A stretch of DNA of 64,000 bases from NCBI GenBank assembly GCA_046328115.1, contig JAXLXE010000001.1, forward strand, positions 744,001 to 808,000. The letters are read 5' to 3'. Below are positions 26,273-34,094 of this stretch, piece by piece. A program made the translations under genes and the position numbers. The notes under the pieces were generated by a model that ran no database searches, was not told where the DNA came from, and worked only from the letters and a program-made list of their open reading frames with translations. Every line of letters starts with the position of its first letter. Positions within the stretch are counted from its first letter, which is position 1. The stretch comes from JAXLXE01 sp046328115 (GTDB lineage: Bacteria > Chloroflexota > UBA6077 > JACCZL01).

Positions 26273-27149
26273 GAGGAAGCTCCCTACCTGGGACGAGTGA
26301 ATCAGCGAGAAACGCTGGCAGCGCGAACGCCGCCCGGTGCACTGCCGGGGTGTAGTACCGACAGCCACCCGGCGGCGAACGACGGGGTACCGCGGGATCG
26401 TGCGCGTTCGAGCCCACCGCGAAGCTCCACAGCGCGCCCGGATACGCGGGGACGTAGCCGAGGTATGTTGCAGCTTGTGGAAACACCGCGGCGACACGAT
26501 GGGACACAAGCCGCATCTCCTCATTCATCAGCAACGGCGAGCCGGACTGAATGACGAAGACCCCCTCCGGGGACAACGCGCCGCGGGCCAGCCCAAAAAA
26601 ACGCTCGCTGATCAGCTCAACGGCCGGTCCGACCGGATCCGTCGAATCGACGATGATCGCGTCAAACCGCTCCGTTGTCTGCTCCAGAAAGGCGAATCCA
26701 TCGCCGATGACGAGCTCCGCCCGCGGATCAGCGAACGCTTCGCCCGCCAGTCCGGGCATCCACTCCGCGCACGCCCGAACGACGAGCTGGTCGATTTCTA
26801 CCTGGACCGCTCGATCCACGCCGTGCATCAACACATGGCGCAAGCAGCCGCCGTCTCCACCACCGATGACAAGCACTGACTTTGGCGCGGGGTGCGCGAG
26901 CAGCGGAATGTGGACGAGCAGCTCGTGGTAGCAGAACTCGTCAGACGCCGTGGTCTGAACCGCGCCGTCGAGCACCAGCGCGCGGCCGAAGGGCACTGTG
27001 TCCAGCATCTCGATTCGCTGGTAGTCCGACTGCCCCGACCACAGAGACGACCGGACCTCTATGGACTGGGCAAAACCAAACCGCGGCTCTTCGCTGAACC
27101 ACGCATGGCCAGCAGCAGCTTCCTGACGCGGCCGGAGCCGCTCAGACAC
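26235..27149 (-). CDS. speE: Spermidine synthase
   Basis: 304 residues, GTG start overlapping speD by 8 bp. Rossmann methyltransferase-like fold: N-terminal strand domain, VLVIGGGDGGCLRHVL for decarboxylated SAM, VEID, and VDSTDPVGP with the catalytic Asp. Transfers an aminopropyl group from decarboxylated SAM to putrescine. Substrates are made by its operon partners (SpeD and agmatinase). The gene is somewhat longer at the C-terminus than the minimal enzyme, ending in an unconserved tail that overlaps speB. Confidence 0.94.
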   Translation of the reverse strand: MSERLRPRQEAAAGHAWFSEEPRFGFAQSIEVRSSLWSGQSDYQRIEMLDTVPFGRALVLDGAVQTTASDEFCYHELLVHIPLLAHPAPKSVLVIGGGDGGCLRHVLMHGVDRAVQVEIDQLVVRACAEWMPGLAGEAFADPRAELVIGDGFAFLEQTTERFDAIIVDSTDPVGPAVELISERFFGLARGALSPEGVFVIQSGSPLLMNEEMRLVSHRVAAVFPQAATYLGYVPAYPGALWSFAVGSNAHDPAVPRRSPPGGCRYYTPAVHRAAFALPAFLADSLVPGRELPRAHGATVRGLLG

Positions 27150-27489
27150 CCACGAGGCCCCGGGTCATCTCCATGACCTGGATCCGCTCCGGCGTGAAGT
27201 GATCCTTCAGCACCGGCACCGCGTCCTCTGGGTTGCGCTGCTCGCCGCAGGTGAACACGTCCACGGCGGCGTAGCCGAGCTCTGGCCAGGTGTGGATTAC
27301 CACGTGGGACTCAGACACGATTGCGACACCAGTCACGCCAATGGGGCTGAAGGGGTGGACGTTCATGCTCAGTAGCGTCAGCTTGAGCGCTGAGACGATA
27401 TCCAACAGCGCCCGCTCCACGATGGACGGAGAATTTAGATTGGAGCAGCCCCACATCTCCAACACGAGGTGCCTACCGACACTCTTCAC
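27142..27489 (-). CDS. speD: S-adenosylmethionine decarboxylase proenzyme
   Basis: 115 residues from the GTG at 27489, which overlaps the TGA of the arginine decarboxylase (GTGA). Class 1B (Thermotoga/Bacillus) enzyme: SESHVVIHTWPE contains S61, which becomes the pyruvoyl group after self-cleavage after E60, with H66 and C81 as processing and proton-donor residues. Supplies decarboxylated SAM for SpeE. Confidence 0.94.
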   Translation of the reverse strand: MKSVGRHLVLEMWGCSNLNSPSIVERALLDIVSALKLTLLSMNVHPFSPIGVTGVAIVSESHVVIHTWPELGYAAVDVFTCGEQRNPEDAVPVLKDHFTPERIQVMEMTRGLVGV

Positions 27490-27965
27490 CCCGCATCCCT
27501 CCACCAGAGAACTACCGCGGCCACGGCACATCCCACGCGCTCTACGCGGTGCTCGGCCACCCTCACAACGACTCGGTCAAGGGGCAACCCTCTCCGCGCG
27601 AAACCCTCATGAACCATGCCGGTCACCACGCGCTCGGCGACATCACGCGCCGAAGCGTGGTACTCGAAAATCATCCCGTGCTTGCCGGCCTCGGAAAATC
27701 CCAGGCCAAGCGCGGCACAGACGGTCTCGCCCGCCGTGTCGCTGTGCATGACGGAGTAGACAGCCGGCACAAGCGACCCGGGCTCGATCTTCGGAGCCGC
27801 GGAGAGCAGCTCCGCGTTGGCCGGTACGATGCTGCTCACGCGCACCAGATTGAGATTCCCTATGCCCGCGGCGAGGAGGGCATTGTCGAAGGCATTGAGC
27901 TCGGTGGAGCCTTCCGCGCCACCAGACGTCAGCCACAACGTCTGCGGAGTGGGCCACGGCTGCAT
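27486..27965 (-). CDS. pdaD: Pyruvoyl-dependent arginine decarboxylase
   Basis: 159 residues from the ATG at 27965, with GGAGGGG 6 bases upstream. Matches the PvlArgDC family: LVRVSSIVPANAELL contains the S44-S45 self-cleavage site that makes the pyruvoyl group, and GMIFEYHA holds the conserved catalytic Glu. Converts arginine to agmatine. This type is best known from archaea, chlamydiae and some bacteria, instead of the PLP enzyme SpeA. First gene of a tightly overlapping operon pdaD-speD-speE-speB with all steps from arginine to spermidine. It is preceded by a structured leader with a terminator hairpin. Confidence 0.9.
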   Translation of the reverse strand: MQPWPTPQTLWLTSGGAEGSTELNAFDNALLAAGIGNLNLVRVSSIVPANAELLSAAPKIEPGSLVPAVYSVMHSDTAGETVCAALGLGFSEAGKHGMIFEYHASARDVAERVVTGMVHEGFARRGLPLDRVVVRVAEHRVERVGCAVAAVVLWWRDAG

Positions 27966-28064
27966 GCTCAGCCCCTCCAGGCGGCAGGTTGCCGCATTCC
28001 CGCTGGCCGGGTCGTGAACTCGTTCAATGCGGTGTTCATCAGCTCCAAGTGAATTCGGGCAACG

Positions 28065-28100
28065 AAAAAGCACCACCCCAAGGCGGCCCCGGTGGTAAGC
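28065..28100 (-). terminator. Intrinsic terminator inside pdaD leader
   Basis: Minus strand: GC, then a UU bulge, ACCACC, a 13-base loop, GGUGGU, GC, then UUUUU. Eight base pairs with one 2-base bulge, directly followed by the U run (28069-28065). It lies between the pdaD promoter and the pdaD start. No minus-strand gene ends upstream, so a premature terminator is the simplest reading. Confidence 0.65.
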
Positions 28101-28180
28101 CGACCCCAGCAAATGGTGCTGGACTCATCTGTCCGTCCGCCGCGGCGGACATCCTGTACCGTGATTCGCTCCGCAGAGCG
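28065..28180 (-). promoter_or_regulatory. Structured leader and candidate attenuator of polyamine operon
   Basis: Read on the minus strand, the leader has back-to-back hairpins: CGCUC/GAGCG (28180-28167, UGCG loop), GUCCGC/GCGGAC (28150-28135, CGCG loop), GGAC/GUCC (28134-28121), and CCAGC/GCUGG (28122-28106). They are followed by a terminator-like hairpin (28100-28070) and five U. AGCACCA (28120-28114) can also pair with UGGUGCU (28075-28069), which excludes the terminator stem. The last two hairpins also share bases 28121-28122. No known riboswitch class is recognised. Directly seen: the pairings; inferred: control of pdaD-speDEB expression. Confidence 0.6.
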
Positions 28181-28187
28181 ACCGTTG

Positions 28188-28218
28188 AGTATACCACGCG
28201 CGAGGCACGGCGGCTCAA
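28188..28218 (-). promoter_or_regulatory. Candidate promoter of polyamine operon
   Basis: Minus strand TTGAGC (28218-28213), 19-bp spacer, TATACT (28193-28188). This would start transcripts near 28181, right at the first leader hairpin. The spacer is slightly long. Confidence 0.5.
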
Positions 28219-28260
28219 CGGCCCAGGGCCCGGCTTGCGGAATCTTCCGGTTGGGTGCGC

Positions 28261-28266
28261 TATAAT
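28261..28266 (+). promoter_or_regulatory. Candidate -10 box of molybdopterin oxidoreductase gene
   Basis: Perfect TATAAT on the plus strand. TTGCGG at 28235-28240 is the nearest -35-like element, but the 20-bp gap is long. The resulting leader of about 110 nt (to 28382) contains small hairpins such as GGCGGG/CCTGCC (28304-28309 with 28317-28322) and GGGC/GCCC near 28358-28368. I see no other gene between 27966 and 28382. Confidence 0.45.
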
Positions 28267-28382
28267 CGGCGGGCCTGCAAGTGAACGCGCCTGCGGGAAC
28301 AGCGGCGGGATGACAGCCTGCCACCCCATCCGTACGGACTGCCGAAAGCTGAGCCACCGGGCACTGCCCAAAGCGCAGACTG

Positions 28383-30524
28383 ATGTCCAACCTTCAAGTC
28401 CTTCGCTCCGTCTGTCCTCACGACTGTCCTGATGCCTGTGGCATGCTGGCACACGTGGAGGATGGCAAGATCGTCCGCGTCTCCGGTGATCCTGGTCATC
28501 CGGTCACCCGGGGCGCCATCTGCGGCAAGGCGGCGCGCTACGTCGAGCGCGTCTACAGCCCGGATCGAGTCCTGTACCCGCAGCGGCGCGTCGGCGCCAA
28601 GGGCGCTGGCAAGTTTGAGCGGATCACGTGGGCCGAGGCTCTCAAAATCGTCGGTGATCGATTCCGGGCCACGTTGGCCACGGACGGGGGAGACGGCATT
28701 CTTCCTTACTCTTTCGCTGGCAACATGGGGATCACCAGCATTTCCAGCATGGATCGACGCTTCTTCCACAAAATGGGCGCGTGCCAGCTTGACCGGACGG
28801 TGTGCTCAGTGGCCGGCAAGGCGGGGTACGCATACACCCTGGGAGACCAGATCGGCACGGACCCAGAGACCACTTCAGCCGCCAACTACATCATTGCCTG
28901 GGGCGCCAATCTCGTCTCGGCCAACATGCACCAGATGACGTACGTGCGTGAAGCGCAGCGGCGCGGCGGCAAATTCGTCCACATAGACGTTCACGCCAAC
29001 CGGACATCCAAGTTCGCGGATTGGTTCATCCAGATCCGACCGGGTACGGACGGCGCATTGGCGCTGGGGATGATGCACGTCATCATCGCCGAGAGTCTCT
29101 ACGACGCGGAGTACGTCTCGGCCCACACAGTAGGTTTCAAAGAGCTGGCGACCCGAGTCAGGGACTACCCACCGGAGCGCGTCGCCCAGATCACCGGTGT
29201 GCCGGTCGCGGACGTGGTCACGCTGGCACGCGAGTACGCCACCAACCGTCCCTCTTTCATCAGAATCGGCAACGGCCTCCAGCATCACGACAATGGCGGT
29301 ATGGCGACGCGCACGATCTCGGCGCTGACCGGCCTGGTGGGCGCCTGGCGTGATGTGGGCGGAGGCGCCATGAAGAGCAACGCAGGCTACGGCGCGGTCA
29401 ACGAAGCGGCACGGACTCGTCCGGATCTGCTGGGCGGGCGGCGACCGCGCAAGGTGAACATGAATCAGCTTGGCGACGCGCTCACGAGGCTAACCGATCC
29501 ACCCATCAACATGCTCATGGTGTACTGCGCGAATCCGGCGGTCATCGCGCCTGACCAGACGGCCGTCGTGCGCGGCCTGGAACGCGAGGATCTGTTCACG
29601 GTCGTGCATGAGCAACTCCTCACGGATACCGCCCGCTATGCTGACATTCTGCTCCCGGCCACCACTCACTTTGAGCAGACGGATCTGTACTCAAGTTTCT
29701 GGCATCTGTACATGAACCTCGCGGATCCCGTGATCGCACCTCTCGGCGAAGCAAAGTCGAACGTGGAGCTCTTCCGTCTGCTCGCGGCCGAGATGGGTTA
29801 TGAGGAGGACTGCTTCGCGGATGACGCCGACGCGATCATCAAGCAGTGCCTTGACAACCCGGCGAACCCTTATCTCGACGGGATCACGCTCGAGCGGCTG
29901 CGCGCCGAAGGGGCCGTACGCGTGAACGTTGAGCACCCCCACCCGTCGTTCGCGGACGGCAAGTTCCCCACGCCGAGTGGCAAGATCGAGCTGTTCTCGG
30001 CCGCGATGGAAAGCGCCGGGCTAGACCCGATTCCCAGCCATACGCCGTTAATCGAAGGTGGCGATGGCGAGCATCCCCCAGATGGCGCCCATCAGCTTGT
30101 ATTTGTGACGCCACCGAATCACTTCTTCCTGAACTCCAGCTACGCCAATATGCCGTCCAACGTCAGGTCGGAGGGCACGCCCACCCTGGACATTCACCCC
30201 GCGGATGCCACGTTCCGCGGTATCGAGAATGGCCAGCACGTTCGCGTGTTCAACGATCGCGGGGAGGTACGGCTGACCGCGCGGATCACCACGGACGCGC
30301 AGCCCGGAGTTGTGGTGAGCTGCGGACTATGGTGGTTGCGCGATAGCCCCGGCGGCCTCGGAGTCAATGCCACTACGCCGCAGCGACTCGCGGACATGGC
30401 GGGTGGCGCGACATTCTTTTCAAATCTTGTCAGCGTGGAGCGTGTGAACGGGGCTGACTCCGCGGAACGGCCGCGGGCAACGGTTGGATCTGGCGCGACA
30501 TCCAACGGAGCAATTGTGAGATGA
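28383..30524 (+). CDS. Molybdopterin-dependent oxidoreductase (DMSO reductase family)
   Basis: 713 residues. N-terminal 4Fe-4S site: VCPHDCPDACGM gives Cys with CxxxCxxxC spacing, and RGAICGKA adds the fourth. Molybdopterin domains follow (about 55-540), with DRTVCSVAGKAG near residue 140 around the metal site, then a molydopterin dinucleotide-binding domain from about 585 (VTPPNHFFLNSSYAN, LDIHPADATFRGIENGQHVRVFNDRGEV). Single-subunit type, like predicted formate dehydrogenase/BisC-like or dehydrogenase-hydratase enzymes; no Tat signal, so probably cytoplasmic. The substrate is unknown, and no electron-transfer subunit is adjacent. Confidence 0.9.
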   Translation: MSNLQVLRSVCPHDCPDACGMLAHVEDGKIVRVSGDPGHPVTRGAICGKAARYVERVYSPDRVLYPQRRVGAKGAGKFERITWAEALKIVGDRFRATLATDGGDGILPYSFAGNMGITSISSMDRRFFHKMGACQLDRTVCSVAGKAGYAYTLGDQIGTDPETTSAANYIIAWGANLVSANMHQMTYVREAQRRGGKFVHIDVHANRTSKFADWFIQIRPGTDGALALGMMHVIIAESLYDAEYVSAHTVGFKELATRVRDYPPERVAQITGVPVADVVTLAREYATNRPSFIRIGNGLQHHDNGGMATRTISALTGLVGAWRDVGGGAMKSNAGYGAVNEAARTRPDLLGGRRPRKVNMNQLGDALTRLTDPPINMLMVYCANPAVIAPDQTAVVRGLEREDLFTVVHEQLLTDTARYADILLPATTHFEQTDLYSSFWHLYMNLADPVIAPLGEAKSNVELFRLLAAEMGYEEDCFADDADAIIKQCLDNPANPYLDGITLERLRAEGAVRVNVEHPHPSFADGKFPTPSGKIELFSAAMESAGLDPIPSHTPLIEGGDGEHPPDGAHQLVFVTPPNHFFLNSSYANMPSNVRSEGTPTLDIHPADATFRGIENGQHVRVFNDRGEVRLTARITTDAQPGVVVSCGLWWLRDSPGGLGVNATTPQRLADMAGGATFFSNLVSVERVNGADSAERPRATVGSGATSNGAIVR

Positions 30525-30574
30525 TAGGGACCGCGGTCGCGTCGGACACCGGCCCAAGAGCCTAAGGAGAACGA

Positions 30575-31381
30575 ATGGCAAAGAGTCTCAAGGAAGCGCT
30601 GCTGGAGCGATTCACAGATCTGCAAGAGCTGGGAATCGCACCCACCAGCACCCCCGTGGAGGAGGACGGTCCGGCGATCGTCGTGGACGTCGGCCCGGGG
30701 GGAGGTCGCGACTCTGGAGCGCGGAGGGCGCGCGCCAGTCGGGGCGTTTCCGGGTACGATGATGACTCTCGCAGGGGCGGTGACGTTCCAATTCGCCCCA
30801 GGTCGCGGCCCCGTCGCGGCGAACGCGGCGGCGAGCGCCCGAAGCCGGGCGGAGAGCGATTCCGGCGCACGGAGAAGGGGGCGGCGGATGGAATGCTGCT
30901 TCCGGATGCGCCCGTGGGCGGCCGTCCTTCAGGGCCACGGCCGCCGCTACCCGGCGGGCCGCGTACAGATGGGGGTCCGCGACCCCTGGGTCCGCGCCCG
31001 GCCGGTGACCGTCCGCCGTTCGGCAATCGCCCAGGACCAGGTCCTCGTCCGGGCCCGCGCGGCGTTGGTCCGGGCGCTCCACGTCCCGAGATCAGCGTAA
31101 CGGAGCGCCTGCAGCAGCGCGCCGAAGAGCGGCGGAATGAAGAGGCTCACAAGGAATTGCTTCTTCAAACCCTCGCCCGCGTGAACGGCTCTGAGCTAGA
31201 CGCGGACGCCTACGCAAAGTTCCTCAACGACCTCACGCAGGAGACTGGCGCACTGCCGCCGCTCGACCGTGTAAACGAGGCCGTGAACCTGGCCGGCAGC
31301 CTTGATGTGGTCAAGATCGGCGCGCAGGTGCGGATGCTGTACCGTCGGTCGCGGGCAAGGCCCGCAGCGGCACCAAGCTAA
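30575..31381 (+). CDS. Uncharacterised protein with long Pro/Gly/Arg-rich disordered centre
   Basis: 268 residues, AAGGAG 7 bases before the ATG, 50 bp after the molybdoprotein gene. An ordered N-terminal helix (MAKSLKEALLERFTDLQELGIAP) is followed by about 130 residues (40-170) very rich in Pro, Gly and Arg with many RPxG/PRP repeats and no hydrophobic core. A helical C-terminal part (about 175-260) follows: SVTERLQQRAEERRNEEAHKELLLQTLARVNG. The strongly basic linker suggests RNA or nucleic acid contact, but no family is recognised. It ends just before a strong terminator hairpin. Confidence 0.75.
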   Translation: MAKSLKEALLERFTDLQELGIAPTSTPVEEDGPAIVVDVGPGGGRDSGARRARASRGVSGYDDDSRRGGDVPIRPRSRPRRGERGGERPKPGGERFRRTEKGAADGMLLPDAPVGGRPSGPRPPLPGGPRTDGGPRPLGPRPAGDRPPFGNRPGPGPRPGPRGVGPGAPRPEISVTERLQQRAEERRNEEAHKELLLQTLARVNGSELDADAYAKFLNDLTQETGALPPLDRVNEAVNLAGSLDVVKIGAQVRMLYRRSRARPAAAPS

Positions 31382-31404
31382 GCCCGGGCGCTTCGCGGTG
31401 GGCT

Positions 31405-31435
31405 CGAGCGGGGGCGGCAATGCCGCCCCCGCTCG
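31405..31435. terminator. Strong bidirectional terminator hairpin
   Basis: Fourteen perfect base pairs (CGAGCGGGGGCGGC with GCCGCCCCCGCTCG) around an AAT loop. It lies between the convergent stops of the disordered-protein gene (31381) and PBP2 (31452). The T tract after it is short (ATTTCT). Confidence 0.75.
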
Positions 31436-31451
31436 GCATTTCTCGGGCTTT

Positions 31452-33629
31452 CTACCGTCCCGGCTTGGCGGCAGGGCCGGCCGTGGGCTGAGGCGGCGCC
31501 AGGCCAGGTGGCGTGCGTGGCAGGAATCCCGGCACGCCGGCGGGTGGCGGGGCCGGTGGGGCGGAACGACCTCCACCGGAGCTATTGGGCTGCCCAGCCG
31601 TGTTCGCAGGCGCCACGATGGGCGCGGGTGTCGCCGTGGGCGCCGCTGAACCCGGGCGAGCGGCCGCGGGCGCTGGAGCGGCCGGAGCGGCCACAGCACG
31701 ACCGGCACCGGCCACGGTCTGCGGCACCGCTATGGGCAACTGTGGGAGAGGCGGCGCCTTGACATCCTCAGGCACCTTGAATAGCGTCCTGAGCACGCGG
31801 GCCGCGATGGGCGCGGCGTCACGGCTGCTTGATCCGCGCTCCACAAACACAGTCACCGCATACCTGGGATTCTCCACGGGCGCAAAGCCCGTGAACCAGC
31901 CGTGCGTGGGTAGCTCGCCCTGAGGATTCGTAGCCTGGCCAAATTCGGCCGTGCCGGTCTTGCCGGCCACGCGGACACCGGGGATCCGATAGTCCCGCAG
32001 CAACTGGGCGCTGAATCCGGCTTCCATCCCCTCGATCGTGGTTCGGATGTATCGCGGATCCACATCCAGGCGGCGGATGACGGCGGGCTCGCGGCTCTCC
32101 ACTACGCGGCCATCGCTGTCCAAAATCTCGCGCACAACTCTTGGACGCAGCAGCACACCGCCGTTGGCGATGGCTGTGGTCATGTTGTGCACCTGAATGG
32201 GTGTGGCTTCCACGTAGCCCTGGCCGATCGACATGTTGTACGTGTCGCCCTTCACCCACTTCTCGCCGATGCGCTGTAGCTTCCACGCCTCGTCGGGAAT
32301 GGTCCCGCTGGACTCGCCAGCGATGTCCAGTCCGCTGCGCGCACCGTATCCAAGCATCCGCGCGTAGCGAGCAAGCCGCTCATTTCCAAGACCCGTGAAC
32401 TTGTCTTGCTCGTAACCGCCACCCAGGTAGAAGAAGTAGATGTTGGACGAATTGGCAATAGCCTGTACGTAGTTCAGGCGGCCAAGCGGCGCCCAGTCCG
32501 GGAACGGTTGCCGGAAGGCGGGATAGTAATCATGCGGAACGTAGAGCACACCTTTGCTCTCAATGATGGTGTCTCGTGTGGCCACGCCCTCCTGCAGCGC
32601 CCCGAGCCCCGTCACCAGCTTGAATGTGGACCCGGGTGGGTAGTTGCCGGCGATCGCCCGATGGAAGAACGGCTGTTCAGGATCCTTCAGCAGCCGGGTG
32701 AGTTCCTCATCCTTGGTGTCATCGGTGAAGACGTTGCTATCAAACGTCGGGAGGCTCACCATCGCCAGAATGTCGCCCGTGCGAACCTCACTGACGATCA
32801 CGACGCCCACGTTCCCGTTCTTGAGGCCCTCGCGCAGGATGGTGGTTACCGTCCGCTGCAGTTCCACGTCGATCGTGAGCTTCAGGTTCTTTCCGGGCTC
32901 AGGCCTCTCCACCCGAAGCTCGGCGATCTCACGGCCAGACGCCTCCACCTCGTACATCCGACGGCCGGGCCGCCCCCGAAGGAACGGTTCGTACGTGTCC
33001 TCCACGCCGGCGCTGCCGATCCGATCGTTGATGGTGTAGCCCTCTTTTTCCAGCTTCTGCTTGTACTCGGCGGGAGAAAGCAGCGCCGGGGAGATTGGAC
33101 CGGTGTAGCCGAGGACGTGCGACAGGAGGGCACCTTCCGAGTAGCGGCGGGCCGAGTCCACCGATACGGAGACGCCAGGCAGATCGATGTGCGATTGCTC
33201 AATCATCAGCGCTGTGTCGCGTGGCACGTTGGACTTCACCAGGACCGGACTGAACCGATCCCCGAGCTTCGATTGGCGGTCCACGATCAGCGCGATGTCA
33301 TTAGGCGGCATGCCCAGCATGCCGCCGAGCCGATCGAACACCTGCCGTTCATTGCGGGACGGCAGATCGGCGGGTACGATCGAGACGGCAAACACGGGCG
33401 CATTGGCCGCGAGCAGAACTCCGTTCCGGTCGTAGATCACGCCCCTTGGCGCCGGGATGGGGCTGACCCGGATCCGGTTGTTATCCGCCCGCTCGCGAAG
33501 CTGCGGCCCCTCGACGATCTGGAGCCGCCAGAGCTGCGCGGCGAGGATGCCAAAAAGGACGACCACCGCCACCTTGAATAAGCGGCCGGCCGCCACGGCG
33601 GTGATCCGCGGCTCGGGAGAATCAAGCAT
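31452..33629 (-). CDS. mrdA: Penicillin-binding protein 2 (transpeptidase, MrdA)
   Basis: 725 residues from the ATG at 33629; no good ribosome site, so the start is tentative. N-terminal membrane helix (VAVVVLFGILAAQLWRL), PBP dimerisation domain with the PRGVIYDRNGVLLA motif, then the transpeptidase: PPGSTFK catalytic Ser, NSSN, and AGKTGTAEF. A Pro/Ala-rich C-terminal extension of about 90 residues is unusual. Cross-links peptidoglycan during elongation in rod-shaped cells. The usual partners mreBCD and rodA are absent here, so the gene stands alone between convergent and divergent neighbours. Confidence 0.95.
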   Translation of the reverse strand: MLDSPEPRITAVAAGRLFKVAVVVLFGILAAQLWRLQIVEGPQLRERADNNRIRVSPIPAPRGVIYDRNGVLLAANAPVFAVSIVPADLPSRNERQVFDRLGGMLGMPPNDIALIVDRQSKLGDRFSPVLVKSNVPRDTALMIEQSHIDLPGVSVSVDSARRYSEGALLSHVLGYTGPISPALLSPAEYKQKLEKEGYTINDRIGSAGVEDTYEPFLRGRPGRRMYEVEASGREIAELRVERPEPGKNLKLTIDVELQRTVTTILREGLKNGNVGVVIVSEVRTGDILAMVSLPTFDSNVFTDDTKDEELTRLLKDPEQPFFHRAIAGNYPPGSTFKLVTGLGALQEGVATRDTIIESKGVLYVPHDYYPAFRQPFPDWAPLGRLNYVQAIANSSNIYFFYLGGGYEQDKFTGLGNERLARYARMLGYGARSGLDIAGESSGTIPDEAWKLQRIGEKWVKGDTYNMSIGQGYVEATPIQVHNMTTAIANGGVLLRPRVVREILDSDGRVVESREPAVIRRLDVDPRYIRTTIEGMEAGFSAQLLRDYRIPGVRVAGKTGTAEFGQATNPQGELPTHGWFTGFAPVENPRYAVTVFVERGSSSRDAAPIAARVLRTLFKVPEDVKAPPLPQLPIAVPQTVAGAGRAVAAPAAPAPAAARPGSAAPTATPAPIVAPANTAGQPNSSGGGRSAPPAPPPAGVPGFLPRTPPGLAPPQPTAGPAAKPGR

Positions 33630-33816
33630 GAGAAGGAGGGCGGTGCCCGGTCGGAGTGTATCCGCTGCTACTTCAGTCCAGCCACCAAAATCCGTCCTCC
33701 GACCTGCGAACGTCGTCGCGATAAATCTCCGCGCGGCTTGCGGGAACGTGATACACTGGGACCAGAGCAACGGCCTCCGCACGCCGTGCCTGACTTGCTG
33801 AACCGGGAGCGAAGCT

Positions 33817-34038
33817 CTGGTAGGTCACGCGGCCCTAGTTGCACTGTGCTCCGCCTGCGATCATGAAGTGGGCGAGATCAGAGATGGTCGTTTTGTCCCC
33901 GCGGCGGACTGCGGGCAGCCCCTGAGAATTCAGGATGGAAGAGTGGTCTGCTGCGAGTGCGGCGGCGGGCTAGATCCTCTGCCCGCGCAACACGCGCCCG
34001 ACGAGGAGTCCAGTCCGCCGATCCTTCTTCGCCGCTGA
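33817..34038 (+). CDS. Possible small zinc-ribbon protein with non-ATG start
   Basis: An open frame of 73 codons reads LCSACDHEVGEI near its start and VVCCECGGGLDPLP later, with ADCGQPL between: paired cysteine knuckles typical of small zinc ribbons. There is no ATG, GTG or TTG ahead of the first knuckle. A CTG at 33817 has GGGAG 7 bases upstream and is the best candidate start. The frame is closed by a TGA at 33799-33801. A TACACT at 33752-33757 may be its -10 box, and a strong hairpin follows the stop. Protein-like composition supports it, but the start codon is unusual. Confidence 0.45.
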   Translation: MVGHAALVALCSACDHEVGEIRDGRFVPAADCGQPLRIQDGRVVCCECGGGLDPLPAQHAPDEESSPPILLRR

Positions 34039-34044
34039 CATGCC

Positions 34045-34071
34045 ACGAGGGCGGCCCACGGCCGCCCTCGT
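34045..34071. terminator. Hairpin between convergent genes
   Basis: ACGAGGGCGGC pairs with GCCGCCCTCGT (11 bp, 5-base loop). It sits between the small zinc-ribbon ORF stop (34038) and the aminotransferase stop (34095), so it probably ends transcription from both sides. No clear U run. Confidence 0.6.
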
Positions 34072-34094
34072 AAGCACTTCGTTCGGCAGCAGGT

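Noticed and set aside
28106..28134. GAUGAGUCC in the polyamine leader, reminiscent of a hammerhead ribozyme core
   Set aside because: The hammerhead needs CUGAUGA and a GAAA partner; neither the full core nor GAAAC is present here.
33643..33801. Short plus-strand frame after AAGGAGGG near 33632
   Set aside because: It looks like a good ribosome site with a GTG, but the 52-residue product has random composition and overlaps the start region of PBP2 on the other strand.
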